DNA of 41,227 nucleotides from Saccharicrinis aurantiacus (GTDB lineage: Bacteria; Bacteroidota; Bacteroidia; Bacteroidales; Marinilabiliaceae): contig NZ_LYBV02000053.1 in the NCBI RefSeq assembly GCF_001660705.2, forward strand, positions 1 through 41,227. The letters run 5' to 3'. Shown here in pieces: positions 25,776-33,695 of the stretch (the stretch's first letter is position 1; each line of letters opens with the position of its first letter). The translations under genes and the position numbers were made by a program. The notes under the pieces are model-generated. The model made no database searches, had not been told where the DNA came from, and was given only the letters and a program-made list of their open reading frames with translations.

Positions 25776-26357
25776 TTATTTTTTTCCTAAATATGCTATC
25801 ATTAAAAAGTTACTTGCTATAAATAGAATGGATATGATGTGATAAAACCAAAATTTTGTTTTTTTCACTTCAAGTCCCATATTCTTTTCATAGGGAATTT
25901 GAATTCGTATATGCCATTTATAAAACCCTAATAATGAAAGAAAGGATCCAAAGAATAAAGCAATGACAAATAGACCAGTTGTTTTTTTTGTATAGTGCCA
26001 TTTATCATTCACACCTTCTTGAGCATTTAACATGAGATCTTTATTCATTACTATATCAGCTTTCAATTTCTGAAAATTGAAGTGTATTTCTTGAGATTGA
26101 TCTGTAAAGTTGGTTTCCAGCTTTTTTTTTGCGACTTCAATTGAGGTACTATCTTCTTTACTTAAAGTAAAGGCATACTGTATCATTTGTATTGAGTCTT
26201 GTTTAATCTTATTGCTAAAAGTAATGGAATCTCTTAGGTAAGCGTTTTTTACTTCGCGGTATTTCACAAACTGACTAACAGCTAAGTTGCCACTAAATAA
26301 ATAGATCAATATACCTGAAATAGCAATGAATTTATATAGATTATCGGTTGGGGGCAT
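25776..26357 (-). CDS. Membrane coiled-coil protein, first gene of McrBC/AbiC operon
   Basis: 193 residues: N-terminal membrane segment (about 7-27), an exposed helical region of about 90 residues (YREVKNAYLRDSITFSNKIK ... QSQEIHFNFQKLKADI), then two membrane segments (TGLFVIALFFGSFLSLLGFY; FWFYHIISILFIASNFLMIAYL). I recognise no family. It lies 8 nt before the HsdM-N gene. The layout (sensor-like loop between membrane helices) fits a membrane sensor or effector. A TATCTTTA box lies 23-30 nt before the start. Confidence 0.7.
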   Translation of the reverse strand: MPPTDNLYKFIAISGILIYLFSGNLAVSQFVKYREVKNAYLRDSITFSNKIKQDSIQMIQYAFTLSKEDSTSIEVAKKKLETNFTDQSQEIHFNFQKLKADIVMNKDLMLNAQEGVNDKWHYTKKTTGLFVIALFFGSFLSLLGFYKWHIRIQIPYEKNMGLEVKKTKFWFYHIISILFIASNFLMIAYLGKK

Positions 26358-26379
26358 GTTGTTTATTTTATTGGAAGGT

Positions 26380-26387
26380 TAAAGATA
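26380..26387 (-). promoter_or_regulatory. Candidate -7 box for the McrBC/AbiC operon
   Basis: On minus TATCTTTA, one mismatch from TAnnTTTG and the same word as before the NACHT gene. No clear -33 box. Confidence 0.3.
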
Positions 26388-26492
26388 ATTAAAAGTGGTA
26401 TAGATTGGTGTGATTTGTAGGGGATATATCGAAGTTGTTTAAAGTTGTATTGAAAATCTGCGAGTAACACCCTGGTTTCATTGATTTTTTCT

Positions 26493-26532
26493 AATTTTAA
26501 TTCCGTAGCATAAGGCTATGCAATTAAAAATT
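26493..26532. repeat. Nested inverted repeat
   Basis: AATTTTAATT (26493-26502) pairs with AATTAAAAATT (26522-26532), around an inner GCATA AGGC TATGC hairpin (26508-26521). Role unknown. Confidence 0.6.
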
Positions 26533-26653
26533 GAACCTTGTCACTGAAAATCAAATTGTAACTCTCGAAATTCCCTTATAACCTTAAATAACTTCATTGT
26601 GAGTTTGTTGTTAATGGATTTAAATAGAGAGGTTTTGAGACAATTTGATAAAA

Positions 26654-26685
26654 AAACTCCCGCTTGATTTCGCAGGCGGGAGTTT
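26654..26685 (-). terminator. Terminator of exported-nuclease operon
   Basis: On minus AAACTCCCGC, 12-nt loop, GCGGGAGTTT and a T-run. The stem is 10 bp. It starts 7 nt after the stop codon of the lipoprotein gene. Confidence 0.85.
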
Positions 26686-26691
26686 ATTAGA

Positions 26692-27381
26692 TTATTTTAT
26701 TTCAATTAAGATTTGCTTATCTATTGAATCAGCATTAGAAATAGGAACCCTTGCAACTATTTGGTATTTGTTTTGCAAGTGGTATGGGTTAGTTAATGTA
26801 ACGGATGCTGCATTATTTTCCGTAATTGCATATGCAGGTAAATCAGGGTATTCTAACAGTGGTGCATTAGGATCGAAAAAGAATCGCACCTTTTGCCCTT
26901 GCGTAATAACGCCATTCTCTTTGAATAACTCTGCTCTTAAAGTTATTTGCCCTAATGTATCTGTACTGTATGGATCGGCTTTCAAAATGAAATCTTCAGC
27001 ATAAGAAGTAGTGAACTGAATTACGGTATCAATACTGTAATTTGCAACCATTGCTGTTAGTAAGACTTTAGATGGTGAATCAGGGTGTAATAAGAATAAG
27101 TGTGCTTCACCAATAGTGTTTATAGTTGTAGCAATTGTGTCGAATCCATTTTCAAAGAGACCAAAGTTTCTTTTAAATGTTACCTGATTGACAGTTGTAT
27201 TAGGATCTGTTTTAACTTTTATAATTGACTTCGAGTAATGATCTGCGATTGAATCATTATCGATGATTACTTCACTAAAACGAATGATCTGATTAAGCTT
27301 ATCCTCGTTTATTTGATAATAATCTTTCTCTGTTTCGCAAGCCCATATAAACATTAAGGTAATTATTAAAATATATCTCAT
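26692..27381 (-). CDS. Lipoprotein, last gene of exported-nuclease operon
   Basis: 229 residues from the ATG at 27381: MRYILIITLMFIWAC then ETEKDYYQ, a signal peptide with a lipobox-like Cys at residue 15. In-frame starts at 27405 and 27411 would only lengthen the n-region. After the Cys the protein is beta-rich with repeated Thr/Val strands and two similar segments (DSPSKVLLTAMVANYSIDTV and DTLGQITLRAELFKENGVIT), like tandem Ig-like domains. No enzyme motif seen. Likely an outer-membrane lipoprotein facing the periplasm or the surface. Confidence 0.7.
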   Translation of the reverse strand: MRYILIITLMFIWACETEKDYYQINEDKLNQIIRFSEVIIDNDSIADHYSKSIIKVKTDPNTTVNQVTFKRNFGLFENGFDTIATTINTIGEAHLFLLHPDSPSKVLLTAMVANYSIDTVIQFTTSYAEDFILKADPYSTDTLGQITLRAELFKENGVITQGQKVRFFFDPNAPLLEYPDLPAYAITENNAASVTLTNPYHLQNKYQIVARVPISNADSIDKQILIEIK

Positions 27382-27504
27382 GTGTTTAATTTTTTTATTT
27401 TTCATTAGCATATACTGTAGGTTTGGCAACCATTTTTTTAAATCTTATACATGATTACATATAAGGCATGATATCTAATAAACCTACTTTAGTTTTACTT
27501 TAAT

Positions 27505-27843
27505 TCAATCATTTTCTATGGCAATATTATAATTGCCATAGGTGTCTACCGTACTGCCATTAACCTTTAATTCGACTTTTATGACAATGTTGGTTGGTGA
27601 AATAGAACTCGGAACACGAATTGTTGATTTGAATGATTTATATGTTTTTGATAATGTTACATCTTGAGGATTTGTACTCGCATATTCAATACCTGAAGGA
27701 GATAATATTTTTGTATTAATCGAAGCTGATTCACTATTGTTTTCTCCTCTTGCTTTTAAATCAATTTCAATTGTAAGTACTTGCCCTTGCTTTTTTATTG
27801 CAGGTTTTGGTGAATGATCTTCTATTTTAATTGTGTATAACAT
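27505..27843 (-). CDS. Small Ig-like hypothetical protein
   Basis: 112 residues, MLYTIKIEDHSPKPAIKKQG then alternating strand residues (VLTIEIDLKARG, SFKSTIRVPSS, IVIKVELKVNGS). It looks like a single beta-sandwich domain. No signal peptide. It starts 11 nt after the 502-residue gene and is probably co-translated. Its location (cytoplasm or exported by another route) is unclear. Confidence 0.6.
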   Translation of the reverse strand: MLYTIKIEDHSPKPAIKKQGQVLTIEIDLKARGENNSESASINTKILSPSGIEYASTNPQDVTLSKTYKSFKSTIRVPSSISPTNIVIKVELKVNGSTVDTYGNYNIAIEND

Positions 27844-27854
27844 ATCGTTTTGTT

Positions 27855-29363
27855 TTAAGGAGTTGGTGTTAATAATTTCTTAAATGTTTTTGCAACATCT
27901 ATATCAATACTAGCATTGACAAAAGGAGAGGCGTATAATTGATAATCTTCAATTGACGGGTTTTTATTAGCGCGTTCGAACAAAAGTACACCACCACCAA
28001 TTTTGAGAAATGGGAGTACTTTGTAACCAAGACCAGCAAATACTCCTTTATCATTAATTATCCCACGACTTTTTCCCTCATTAATGAGTGAAGAAAGAGT
28101 TATACCAAAGAATAAGTTCGTACGAACCCAGAACTTATCACACTTCTTATAATCTGATAAGGGAACTGATTTATTAATGGGTCTGAATGAGAGAGAGATT
28201 GACAGAGTTGGTAACAATTCATTTAAATATGGACTGTATAGGTAACCCAGGTCTGCGGTATAGTAATAACTGGCACGTTTAGTAAAACTACTACTAAATG
28301 TAGGTGATGCTGAAGTTATTTTTGTGGTGTTTTCAATCAATGTATTCGTGAGGAATGTTTGTAAATAGTTATCTAACTCCTTATCTGCATCTGTACTTGA
28401 TTTGTTGTATTTGTCTATGGATTTCTTTAGATCTTTCAGCTCTTTTTTAAGTTCCTTTTTAAAAAAAGATTTATCTTCTGAATCCATGGTAATAGTACTC
28501 GTATCAATATCAGAAAAGGCAGGAAGATTTTTCTCAGGAGAAAATTTTCCTAGGCTATCTAAATATTTTAAAAATTTTGAGGTATCAATCTTTGACTGAT
28601 CCTTAGAAAGAATTAACATGTCTTCAATATTATAACCATCAATCATTTTAAGTAAAATGATACCGCTTTTTTGAATATTCACTGTAAGATTGTTTATATC
28701 TGACATGCTTTGATTTAGCTTGTCAACATTCTGTTTGAGATCAAGATATAGATCATTTTTAAATGAATATTTAACTGAGTTACTATTATTTATTTCTTTT
28801 GAAACTGTTTGGAAAAGATCCGAGAAATATTCAGAAAACTTTCTGGTATCTTGACTTTTCCCATTTTTTGATTGCGTTCTTTCAAAATAATTACGTTTCA
28901 AATATGGTTTATCTATTTTAGCACTAACTGCCGCTTTTAAATGAGCTTTGTCTGCGTTGTCTAAAGATTCCTGGTATTCACTTGTAATCTCAATGTAATA
29001 GTTTGTGCTATGATGCAAGTGGAAAGGAAAACCAATATTCTTATCCACTCCTACATCTATAGCGGAAACCTCATATATTGGTTTTCTCTTGGTGGCAAAA
29101 CCTTTCATTTCTTCCAAGGTGTATTTTGTACTGTCCCTATTGTTTCTGAGGATGGGATAAAATGTAATTTTAAGAGCATCTATGCTTGTACTATCAGGAA
29201 CGTCCTTAAGTTTGATGTTAAATGGTTGATCAAAGGGAAGAGTAGTGTCAGCCTTTGCAGTGGGATAGCTTAAGCCAATTTCGGGAACTTGGGCATAAGC
29301 ATTAATGTTAAATACCAGTAATAAGTTGATAACTAATAAATGGATGCATTTTGTTTTATACAT
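27855..29363 (-). CDS. Exported coiled-coil / beta-barrel-like protein
   Basis: 502 residues. Signal peptide MYKTKCIHLLVINLLLVFNI with a likely cut after NAYA. An Ig-like N-terminal domain (about 25-140) is followed by helical segments (about 165-330: DLKQNVDKLNQSMSDINNL, KKELKKELKDLKKSIDKYN) and a C-terminal part with alternating strands (YYYTADLGYLYSPYLNE, FWVRTNLFFGITLSSL, GLGYKVLPFLKIGGGVLLF) that looks like an outer-membrane barrel. I do not recognise a family. It lies 51 nt after the secreted EEP nuclease gene. It could be a surface or periplasm-spanning scaffold for the nuclease. Confidence 0.7.
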   Translation of the reverse strand: MYKTKCIHLLVINLLLVFNINAYAQVPEIGLSYPTAKADTTLPFDQPFNIKLKDVPDSTSIDALKITFYPILRNNRDSTKYTLEEMKGFATKRKPIYEVSAIDVGVDKNIGFPFHLHHSTNYYIEITSEYQESLDNADKAHLKAAVSAKIDKPYLKRNYFERTQSKNGKSQDTRKFSEYFSDLFQTVSKEINNSNSVKYSFKNDLYLDLKQNVDKLNQSMSDINNLTVNIQKSGIILLKMIDGYNIEDMLILSKDQSKIDTSKFLKYLDSLGKFSPEKNLPAFSDIDTSTITMDSEDKSFFKKELKKELKDLKKSIDKYNKSSTDADKELDNYLQTFLTNTLIENTTKITSASPTFSSSFTKRASYYYTADLGYLYSPYLNELLPTLSISLSFRPINKSVPLSDYKKCDKFWVRTNLFFGITLSSLINEGKSRGIINDKGVFAGLGYKVLPFLKIGGGVLLFERANKNPSIEDYQLYASPFVNASIDIDVAKTFKKLLTPTP

Positions 29364-29414
29364 ATTTTTTGAATTAATAGGTAAGTCTTCTGTTCAAAAA
29401 TGAAGTGGAGCACT

Positions 29415-30389
29415 CTACTTCATTAACAATTCAATGTACATAGGGAAATGGTCGCTATAGGTTGCACGCCACTTTTTAAAGCCTTCATCAGATCTGTCTG
29501 GCGGCAAGTACATGGTCGCTTTAGCTTCACGGATATTATCATGTAGTTGTTTTTTAACCAGAATGTGGTCTATGATACTATTGAAGTTTTTGCTCATTCG
29601 AGTGGATTCGAAGGATTGATCAACATAGTCTTTATAGCCCTTAAGTTCCATGTAGTTGTATAATGTTTGGATAAAAGCTGGTTCCCCATTTGATTTTAAT
29701 TGATGAGGGTTATCATTGAAGTCTCCTAAGATAATACGGTCTTGTTCTCTGTTTGAGATGTGGTTTTGTCCCATGTAGTAGCTTAGATTTTGTTCAACCA
29801 TAACCATTGCTGCAAGGTGGTTTTCGTCGTTATCTTTTCCGGAGGCTAAATGTAAATTGACAATTACGAAACCTGGGTTCTTCACTTTGCTATTTGTTGA
29901 TTTAAAATAGCCCACTAGTGGAACACGATCGAATAAGGACTTAGGACCAACATTATAATCTGGTACAGGCATTTCAAATACCGAGGCGAGCTCTACTTTT
30001 GCGGTGTTATAGATAAATGCATTCTGCATATCAGGTTCTCTTATTTTAGGATCGACAGATGCTAGATAATAATTCCAATCGTCTCCGAGTGCTTGAGTGA
30101 TTTGATATAACTCATTTGAATATGATTTGCCGTTATAAGTTTTACTTAGTGATACTTCTTGAATAGCAACTATGTCAAGATTAAGCGTGTCCTTTATAAG
30201 GCTTGCTATAGCATTTAGTTGCTCATCTGTTCGCATGGGAAATTGATTGTATATTTCCGGGAAGCCTCGACCAGCATCTCCTAGATGTTCTATATTCCAG
30301 GTAGAAACTTTGAGTTTTTGCTTTTGGGCATTAAGGTTACAGAAAGTAATAAGTATGTAGGTTAAACTGAGTAAAAACGAGATTTTCAT
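29415..30389 (-). CDS. Exported endonuclease/exonuclease/phosphatase-fold protein
   Basis: 324 residues with a signal peptide (MKISFLLSLTYILITFCNLN, cut near AQK). The EEP (DNase I-like) catalytic set is complete: WNIEHLG (N32, E34), AIQEVS (E78), NLHLASG (H180), GDFND (D223, N225) and YSDHFP (D313, H314). Family members cut DNA or RNA, or act on phosphoesters such as inositol lipids; the QEV/GDFND/SDH set plus export suggests a secreted or periplasmic nuclease. It starts 9 nt after the 140-residue exported protein, in the middle of an operon of envelope proteins. Substrate not determined from sequence. Confidence 0.85.
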   Translation of the reverse strand: MKISFLLSLTYILITFCNLNAQKQKLKVSTWNIEHLGDAGRGFPEIYNQFPMRTDEQLNAIASLIKDTLNLDIVAIQEVSLSKTYNGKSYSNELYQITQALGDDWNYYLASVDPKIREPDMQNAFIYNTAKVELASVFEMPVPDYNVGPKSLFDRVPLVGYFKSTNSKVKNPGFVIVNLHLASGKDNDENHLAAMVMVEQNLSYYMGQNHISNREQDRIILGDFNDNPHQLKSNGEPAFIQTLYNYMELKGYKDYVDQSFESTRMSKNFNSIIDHILVKKQLHDNIREAKATMYLPPDRSDEGFKKWRATYSDHFPMYIELLMK

Positions 30390-30398
30390 AATGTCGAA

Positions 30399-30821
30399 TC
30401 AGGGCGTTATAGAATTATTTACATTTATTGACTTGTTAAGCTCATCTTGTAATTTCATATTATCTTCAAAAAGCTTTAATAATAATTCATCCTTTTCATA
30501 ATTTACAAATACACTTGGATTTAATTGGTTGGTTGGTATCTTATCTAAGCTAAATACCCATGGAAGAATATCTGTTGAGTAACTAGATTTTACTGCTGCG
30601 AAATAATCAACAACCTCCTTATTGATCGGATATTGAGCGTTAATTGCATCAAAAGTATTTTTGAATAAAGTTATGTTCGCTGTATTATCTGTATCAATTG
30701 CATTGTTAGTCAAGAACATTAAAGTTCTGCATGCAATATCAATATCATTCTGGTTTAGAAGCCTTGAATTTTGTGCAAATAAATTTACAGAGGTGAAAAG
30801 TAGAAATATGATTACTTTCAT
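30399..30821 (-). CDS. Small exported hypothetical protein
   Basis: 140 residues. Signal peptide MKVIIFLLFTSVNLFA, cut before QNSR. The mature part is helical and polar (DIDIACRTLMFLTNNAIDT ... LLLKLFEDNMKLQDELNKSI). No known motif. It lies between a membrane protein and the exported EEP nuclease with gaps of 11 and 9 nt, so it may be an inhibitor or partner of the nuclease; this is inferred from position only. Confidence 0.65.
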   Translation of the reverse strand: MKVIIFLLFTSVNLFAQNSRLLNQNDIDIACRTLMFLTNNAIDTDNTANITLFKNTFDAINAQYPINKEVVDYFAAVKSSYSTDILPWVFSLDKIPTNQLNPSVFVNYEKDELLLKLFEDNMKLQDELNKSINVNNSITP

Positions 30822-30832
30822 AATATATTATT

Positions 30833-31348
30833 TTATGGAATTGTTGGTTTCTTGGATTTATCTAGTACTTGAGGAACTGGAGGTTTCTTAGATTTGTCTA
30901 ATACTTGTTCTATATTTTGATAATTAGAACCATATACTGGAAATACATCTTTACTATCAATGGATTTGATTATTAAAATAGATCCTATTATTAATGCGAC
31001 TATACCCGGTGAAGCGGTTGCAATTTGCGCACTAATGCCTGCTGATTCGGCTTTAATTTTGGTAATATCTTTCATGGTAAAGAAAGAAACTCCTAGACCT
31101 AAAAACATTATTGCGAAACCTGAGAATAAGCCAATTGACCTTTTAATCATGCTCAAGTGAAGATGATAAGCATAGAAGCGATAGTTTGGGTCATTTATTT
31201 CTCTAATAGATTCATCAAATACACTATCCTTAAACCATTGTATATTTAGAACAAGTGTAATCCCAATTATAACAAGAACTATAGAGCTTGCTATAGTTAA
31301 GAACCAGGGCACAAAACTATTCCAATTATTGATTCCGTCATCTTTCAT
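30833..31348 (-). CDS. Three-segment membrane protein with KKP repeats
   Basis: 171 residues from the ATG at 31348 (a TTG two codons upstream is less likely). Three membrane segments (FLTIASSIVLVIIGITLVLN; IGLFSGFAIMFLGLGVSFFT; ATASPGIVALIIGSILII). The tail has two copies of the 12-residue unit QVLDKSKKPPVP / QVLDKSKKPTIP. First gene of the exported-nuclease operon. No family recognised. The Pro/Lys tail could be a binding peptide. Confidence 0.65.
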   Translation of the reverse strand: MKDDGINNWNSFVPWFLTIASSIVLVIIGITLVLNIQWFKDSVFDESIREINDPNYRFYAYHLHLSMIKRSIGLFSGFAIMFLGLGVSFFTMKDITKIKAESAGISAQIATASPGIVALIIGSILIIKSIDSKDVFPVYGSNYQNIEQVLDKSKKPPVPQVLDKSKKPTIP

Positions 31349-31556
31349 ATGCAATTCACTATTTTTGGGTTTATTAGATTAAAACAAGATTTCTATTTGT
31401 ATAATACGGTTGAACTTTACACAAGTCTTGTTATTAGTTCAGCTAGCAATAATATAACGTTATATTTATAAAGTCAATAAAACGGGCAAATTAACTTTCA
31501 TTTATTTGATGGTTCAATAGGTAAGTAGTGATTCAATAAGCCAATTCACTTATGAG

Positions 31557-32411
31557 CTACGATTGATTTTGATGGTGACGGCAATAGCCGTTGGCATTAT
31601 TGGTTTTAGATTTGCAGCGGTGACCAGTGCTCTTGGCAGTTCCTTTGCACTGATTGCTACTTACTGCTGGTTTTACATTATTAGGAGCTGATTTTGTTGA
31701 GGTACGAGACCAGTCGTTGATATTTCCTTTTTGGCTTTCTAGTTTAGCTTCTAGCTGATCATCTACTTGTGAAAAGAAATTGATACCTGTTAAGGATTCG
31801 ATGCTGTCTACAGGTAATATAAATTCAGATAATGCTTTCTCTGATTTTTCGTTTGGTAGCACAAAGCCAATCATAAGCTGTGATGAGGGTTGGTAAATTA
31901 CCTTATAATAAGAACCAGGTACAGTTACTTTGTTACTGCCAATTGCTCCCATATTATCTTTAAATATAGGACCAGTTACTACATGGGTTTCTGTGCTCCA
32001 TCCCCACTCACGTACTAAAGCTTCTAGGTTTTTCCAAATGCCTCTATTGAAATTAGGCTTTTGAGGGCTCATGTTTGACATGTAGAAGGTTTGGCTCATG
32101 GCGGTATGATTTACTTTCATAGCTGCAGCTGGACATAAATGGCCACGGTCGTATCCAGAACCTTTGTAGTCTTCCAGGGAAGCAGAGCTTGTGGATACTT
32201 TTGGGTCGGGACGGAAATCATCTGTACGCTTAGCATTGCCAGCATTTATGGTGTAATAGACCCACTCAGCTTGTTCGTGGTCTTCAATATAGGATAGTGA
32301 ATAGTAAGCATGTTCAACCAACTCGCCATTTATGGTTGGTTGGTATTGGGCGAATACCAATAATGAGGATAGGCTTAGGGTGATGGATAGAATGTACTTC
32401 TTTAAGGGCAT
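31557..32411 (-). CDS. Exported DNA/RNA non-specific endonuclease
   Basis: 284 residues. Signal peptide MPLKKYILSITLSLSSLLVF, cut after AQ. The beta-beta-alpha-metal nuclease domain has DRGH (88-91) and the metal-binding Asn in FNRGIWKNLE (N122), as in Serratia nuclease and EndoG-like enzymes. The C-terminal tail (about 253-284) holds a Cys/His motif CKGTAKSTGHRCKSK ... YCRHH likely to bind zinc or nucleic acid; this tail is common on Bacteroidota nucleases. It stands alone (202-nt gap from the neighbour) but is a second exported nuclease next to the EEP operon. It could degrade extracellular DNA for nutrients, block DNA uptake or attack phage DNA. Confidence 0.9.
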   Translation of the reverse strand: MPLKKYILSITLSLSSLLVFAQYQPTINGELVEHAYYSLSYIEDHEQAEWVYYTINAGNAKRTDDFRPDPKVSTSSASLEDYKGSGYDRGHLCPAAAMKVNHTAMSQTFYMSNMSPQKPNFNRGIWKNLEALVREWGWSTETHVVTGPIFKDNMGAIGSNKVTVPGSYYKVIYQPSSQLMIGFVLPNEKSEKALSEFILPVDSIESLTGINFFSQVDDQLEAKLESQKGNINDWSRTSTKSAPNNVKPAVSSNQCKGTAKSTGHRCKSKTNNANGYCRHHQNQS

Positions 32412-32840
32412 AACTAGAACTTTTTAGCAATTAAAACTGCATGTGTTATTGATAAATTTTAGGGGCTGCGAAAGTAGTGCTCACTTGAGTGATCGACAAT
32501 GATAAATGTGAGGTTTAGTATGAAGATTATTGGATGAACGCAGAGACACGGGGGCACGGGGTTTCATTTTAAATATCAAGAGAATTTACTATCATTTGAT
32601 AAAGGTTAATCCTGCCTCACGACAAACAGGTATTGTTATTAGTTTGCATTGCAGCCTTTAGGAGTGATAAGCTATAAACGTGATTTACTTCTTTTAATTA
32701 AGCATGAAGCCTAAGATTGCTTTGCTATGCGCGCAACGACGCAATATCGTGAATTGGCAGCTTGGAGAACAGCCAGGGTCAATTGCACGAGGGTTGAGTG
32801 CAAATTTTGCACATACCACATCTATTTTAGTAAACATTAA
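32412..32840. other. Gene-free spacer between cargo and backbone of B
   Basis: 429 nt without a credible gene. It holds one interspersed repeat (32709-32745) and drifted fragments of the same words seen near the A backbone. It marks the cargo/backbone border of element B. Confidence 0.6.
32709..32745. repeat. Interspersed GCCTTGAGATTGCT repeat, copy 3
   Basis: Slightly drifted copy of the repeat at 4436-4470, downstream of the DnaC-like gene of element B. Confidence 0.7.
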
Positions 32841-33491
32841 TCATCTCCTTTTATCTAGTGAATCTTTTGGAAATGAGATTACATTCATCATTTCACGCAT
32901 CCGGCTGCGGACTCGTTGGCCGTAAAGTTTTTCGATGTCCTGGGCATTGAGGTTGGTGGTGGCGTGGGTGATGAGACGGTTGTTGATGAAGAGGTCGTAA
33001 CGACTGAGTAAGACTTCTGCCAATACATTGCACTCGGTGCCAAAATGTTTGATGTTGGATTCGGCTCCTAGATCGTCGAGGCATATGGTTTTGGGTATTC
33101 TTCGCCCAGGAACATTGGTGAAGCTTTTTTTGCTGTATCGGTGAATGGCTTCGAAGCCGTCTTTTTGGAATTCGAAGGTGATATCGCGGCAAGCCTTGAG
33201 GGCATAGCGTTGGTGGGTTTGTAGGATGATTTGCATCAATTTCATCAAAGCGGTTTTGCCACAGCCTACTGGTCCGATGAGGAGAATGCCCTTTCGGGGA
33301 TCCATATTGTGTTGTAGACATCCACTATGGTCGTTGATGAAATAAACGAATAGCTTTTTGATGATGTGCATGTCTTCATCGTACAAACGAAAATGTGAAC
33401 CGTAGGTGAGCTTGCCTTGATTGGTAATGTGATCAAGAGACTTATGGAAGTCGTAGATGATGGTGTTGTTTTGGATGGTATAAAATTTCAT
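32841..33491 (-). CDS. DnaC-like helicase-loader ATPase (element B)
   Basis: 216 residues from MKFYTIQ (33491). An upstream in-frame extension exists but is not shared with element A. Walker A GPVGCGKT and Walker B CLDDLG are conserved; about 18 residues differ from the A copy over the whole length. The strong identity contrasts with the diverged integrases and suggests recent exchange between the two elements or tight constraint. It lies after the initiator gene (204-nt gap). Confidence 0.85.
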   Translation of the reverse strand: MKFYTIQNNTIIYDFHKSLDHITNQGKLTYGSHFRLYDEDMHIIKKLFVYFINDHSGCLQHNMDPRKGILLIGPVGCGKTALMKLMQIILQTHQRYALKACRDITFEFQKDGFEAIHRYSKKSFTNVPGRRIPKTICLDDLGAESNIKHFGTECNVLAEVLLSRYDLFINNRLITHATTNLNAQDIEKLYGQRVRSRMREMMNVISFPKDSLDKRR

Positions 33492-33590
33492 TTTAGTGAT
33501 AAGTGTTAAATGATAAGTTATAAATGGGATTTGCAGCTTTTGTTTTAGTATCAAGTATTAAGATGATTTTTAGCTTTAATTGATCGTGTC

Positions 33591-33624
33591 GCCTTGAGAT
33601 TGCTACTGCGTGCAATGACGCAAT
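33591..33624. repeat. Interspersed GCCTTGAGATTGCT repeat, copy 4
   Basis: Copy in the initiator-loader gap of element B, the same location as copy 1 in element A. Confidence 0.75.
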
Positions 33625-33659
33625 GGCGTGGGATTGTGGCTCAGAACAGCTGTAGCTAA

Positions 33660-33681
33660 CACGTGGGGACACGTGCACGAG
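33660..33681. repeat. CACGTG repeat, element B copy
   Basis: CACGTGGGGACACGTG then CACGAG, 15 nt downstream of the initiator stop. Similar copies are at 3555-3576 and 4502-4522 (the first CACGTG is degraded in the latter). Confidence 0.65.
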
Positions 33682-33695
33682 CATTATAGCATTTA

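Larger units (their letters stand above)
26358..26691. other. Spacer between the two large operons
   Basis: 334 nt without a gene. It holds the likely promoter of the McrBC/AbiC operon (26380-26387), an inverted-repeat hairpin (26493-26532) and the terminator of the exported-nuclease operon (26654-26685). Confidence 0.6.

Noticed and set aside
32893-33321. 142-codon open frame on minus
   Set aside because: Lies entirely inside the DnaC-like gene in another frame; Arg/Gln/His/Pro-rich translation is typical of a shadow frame.
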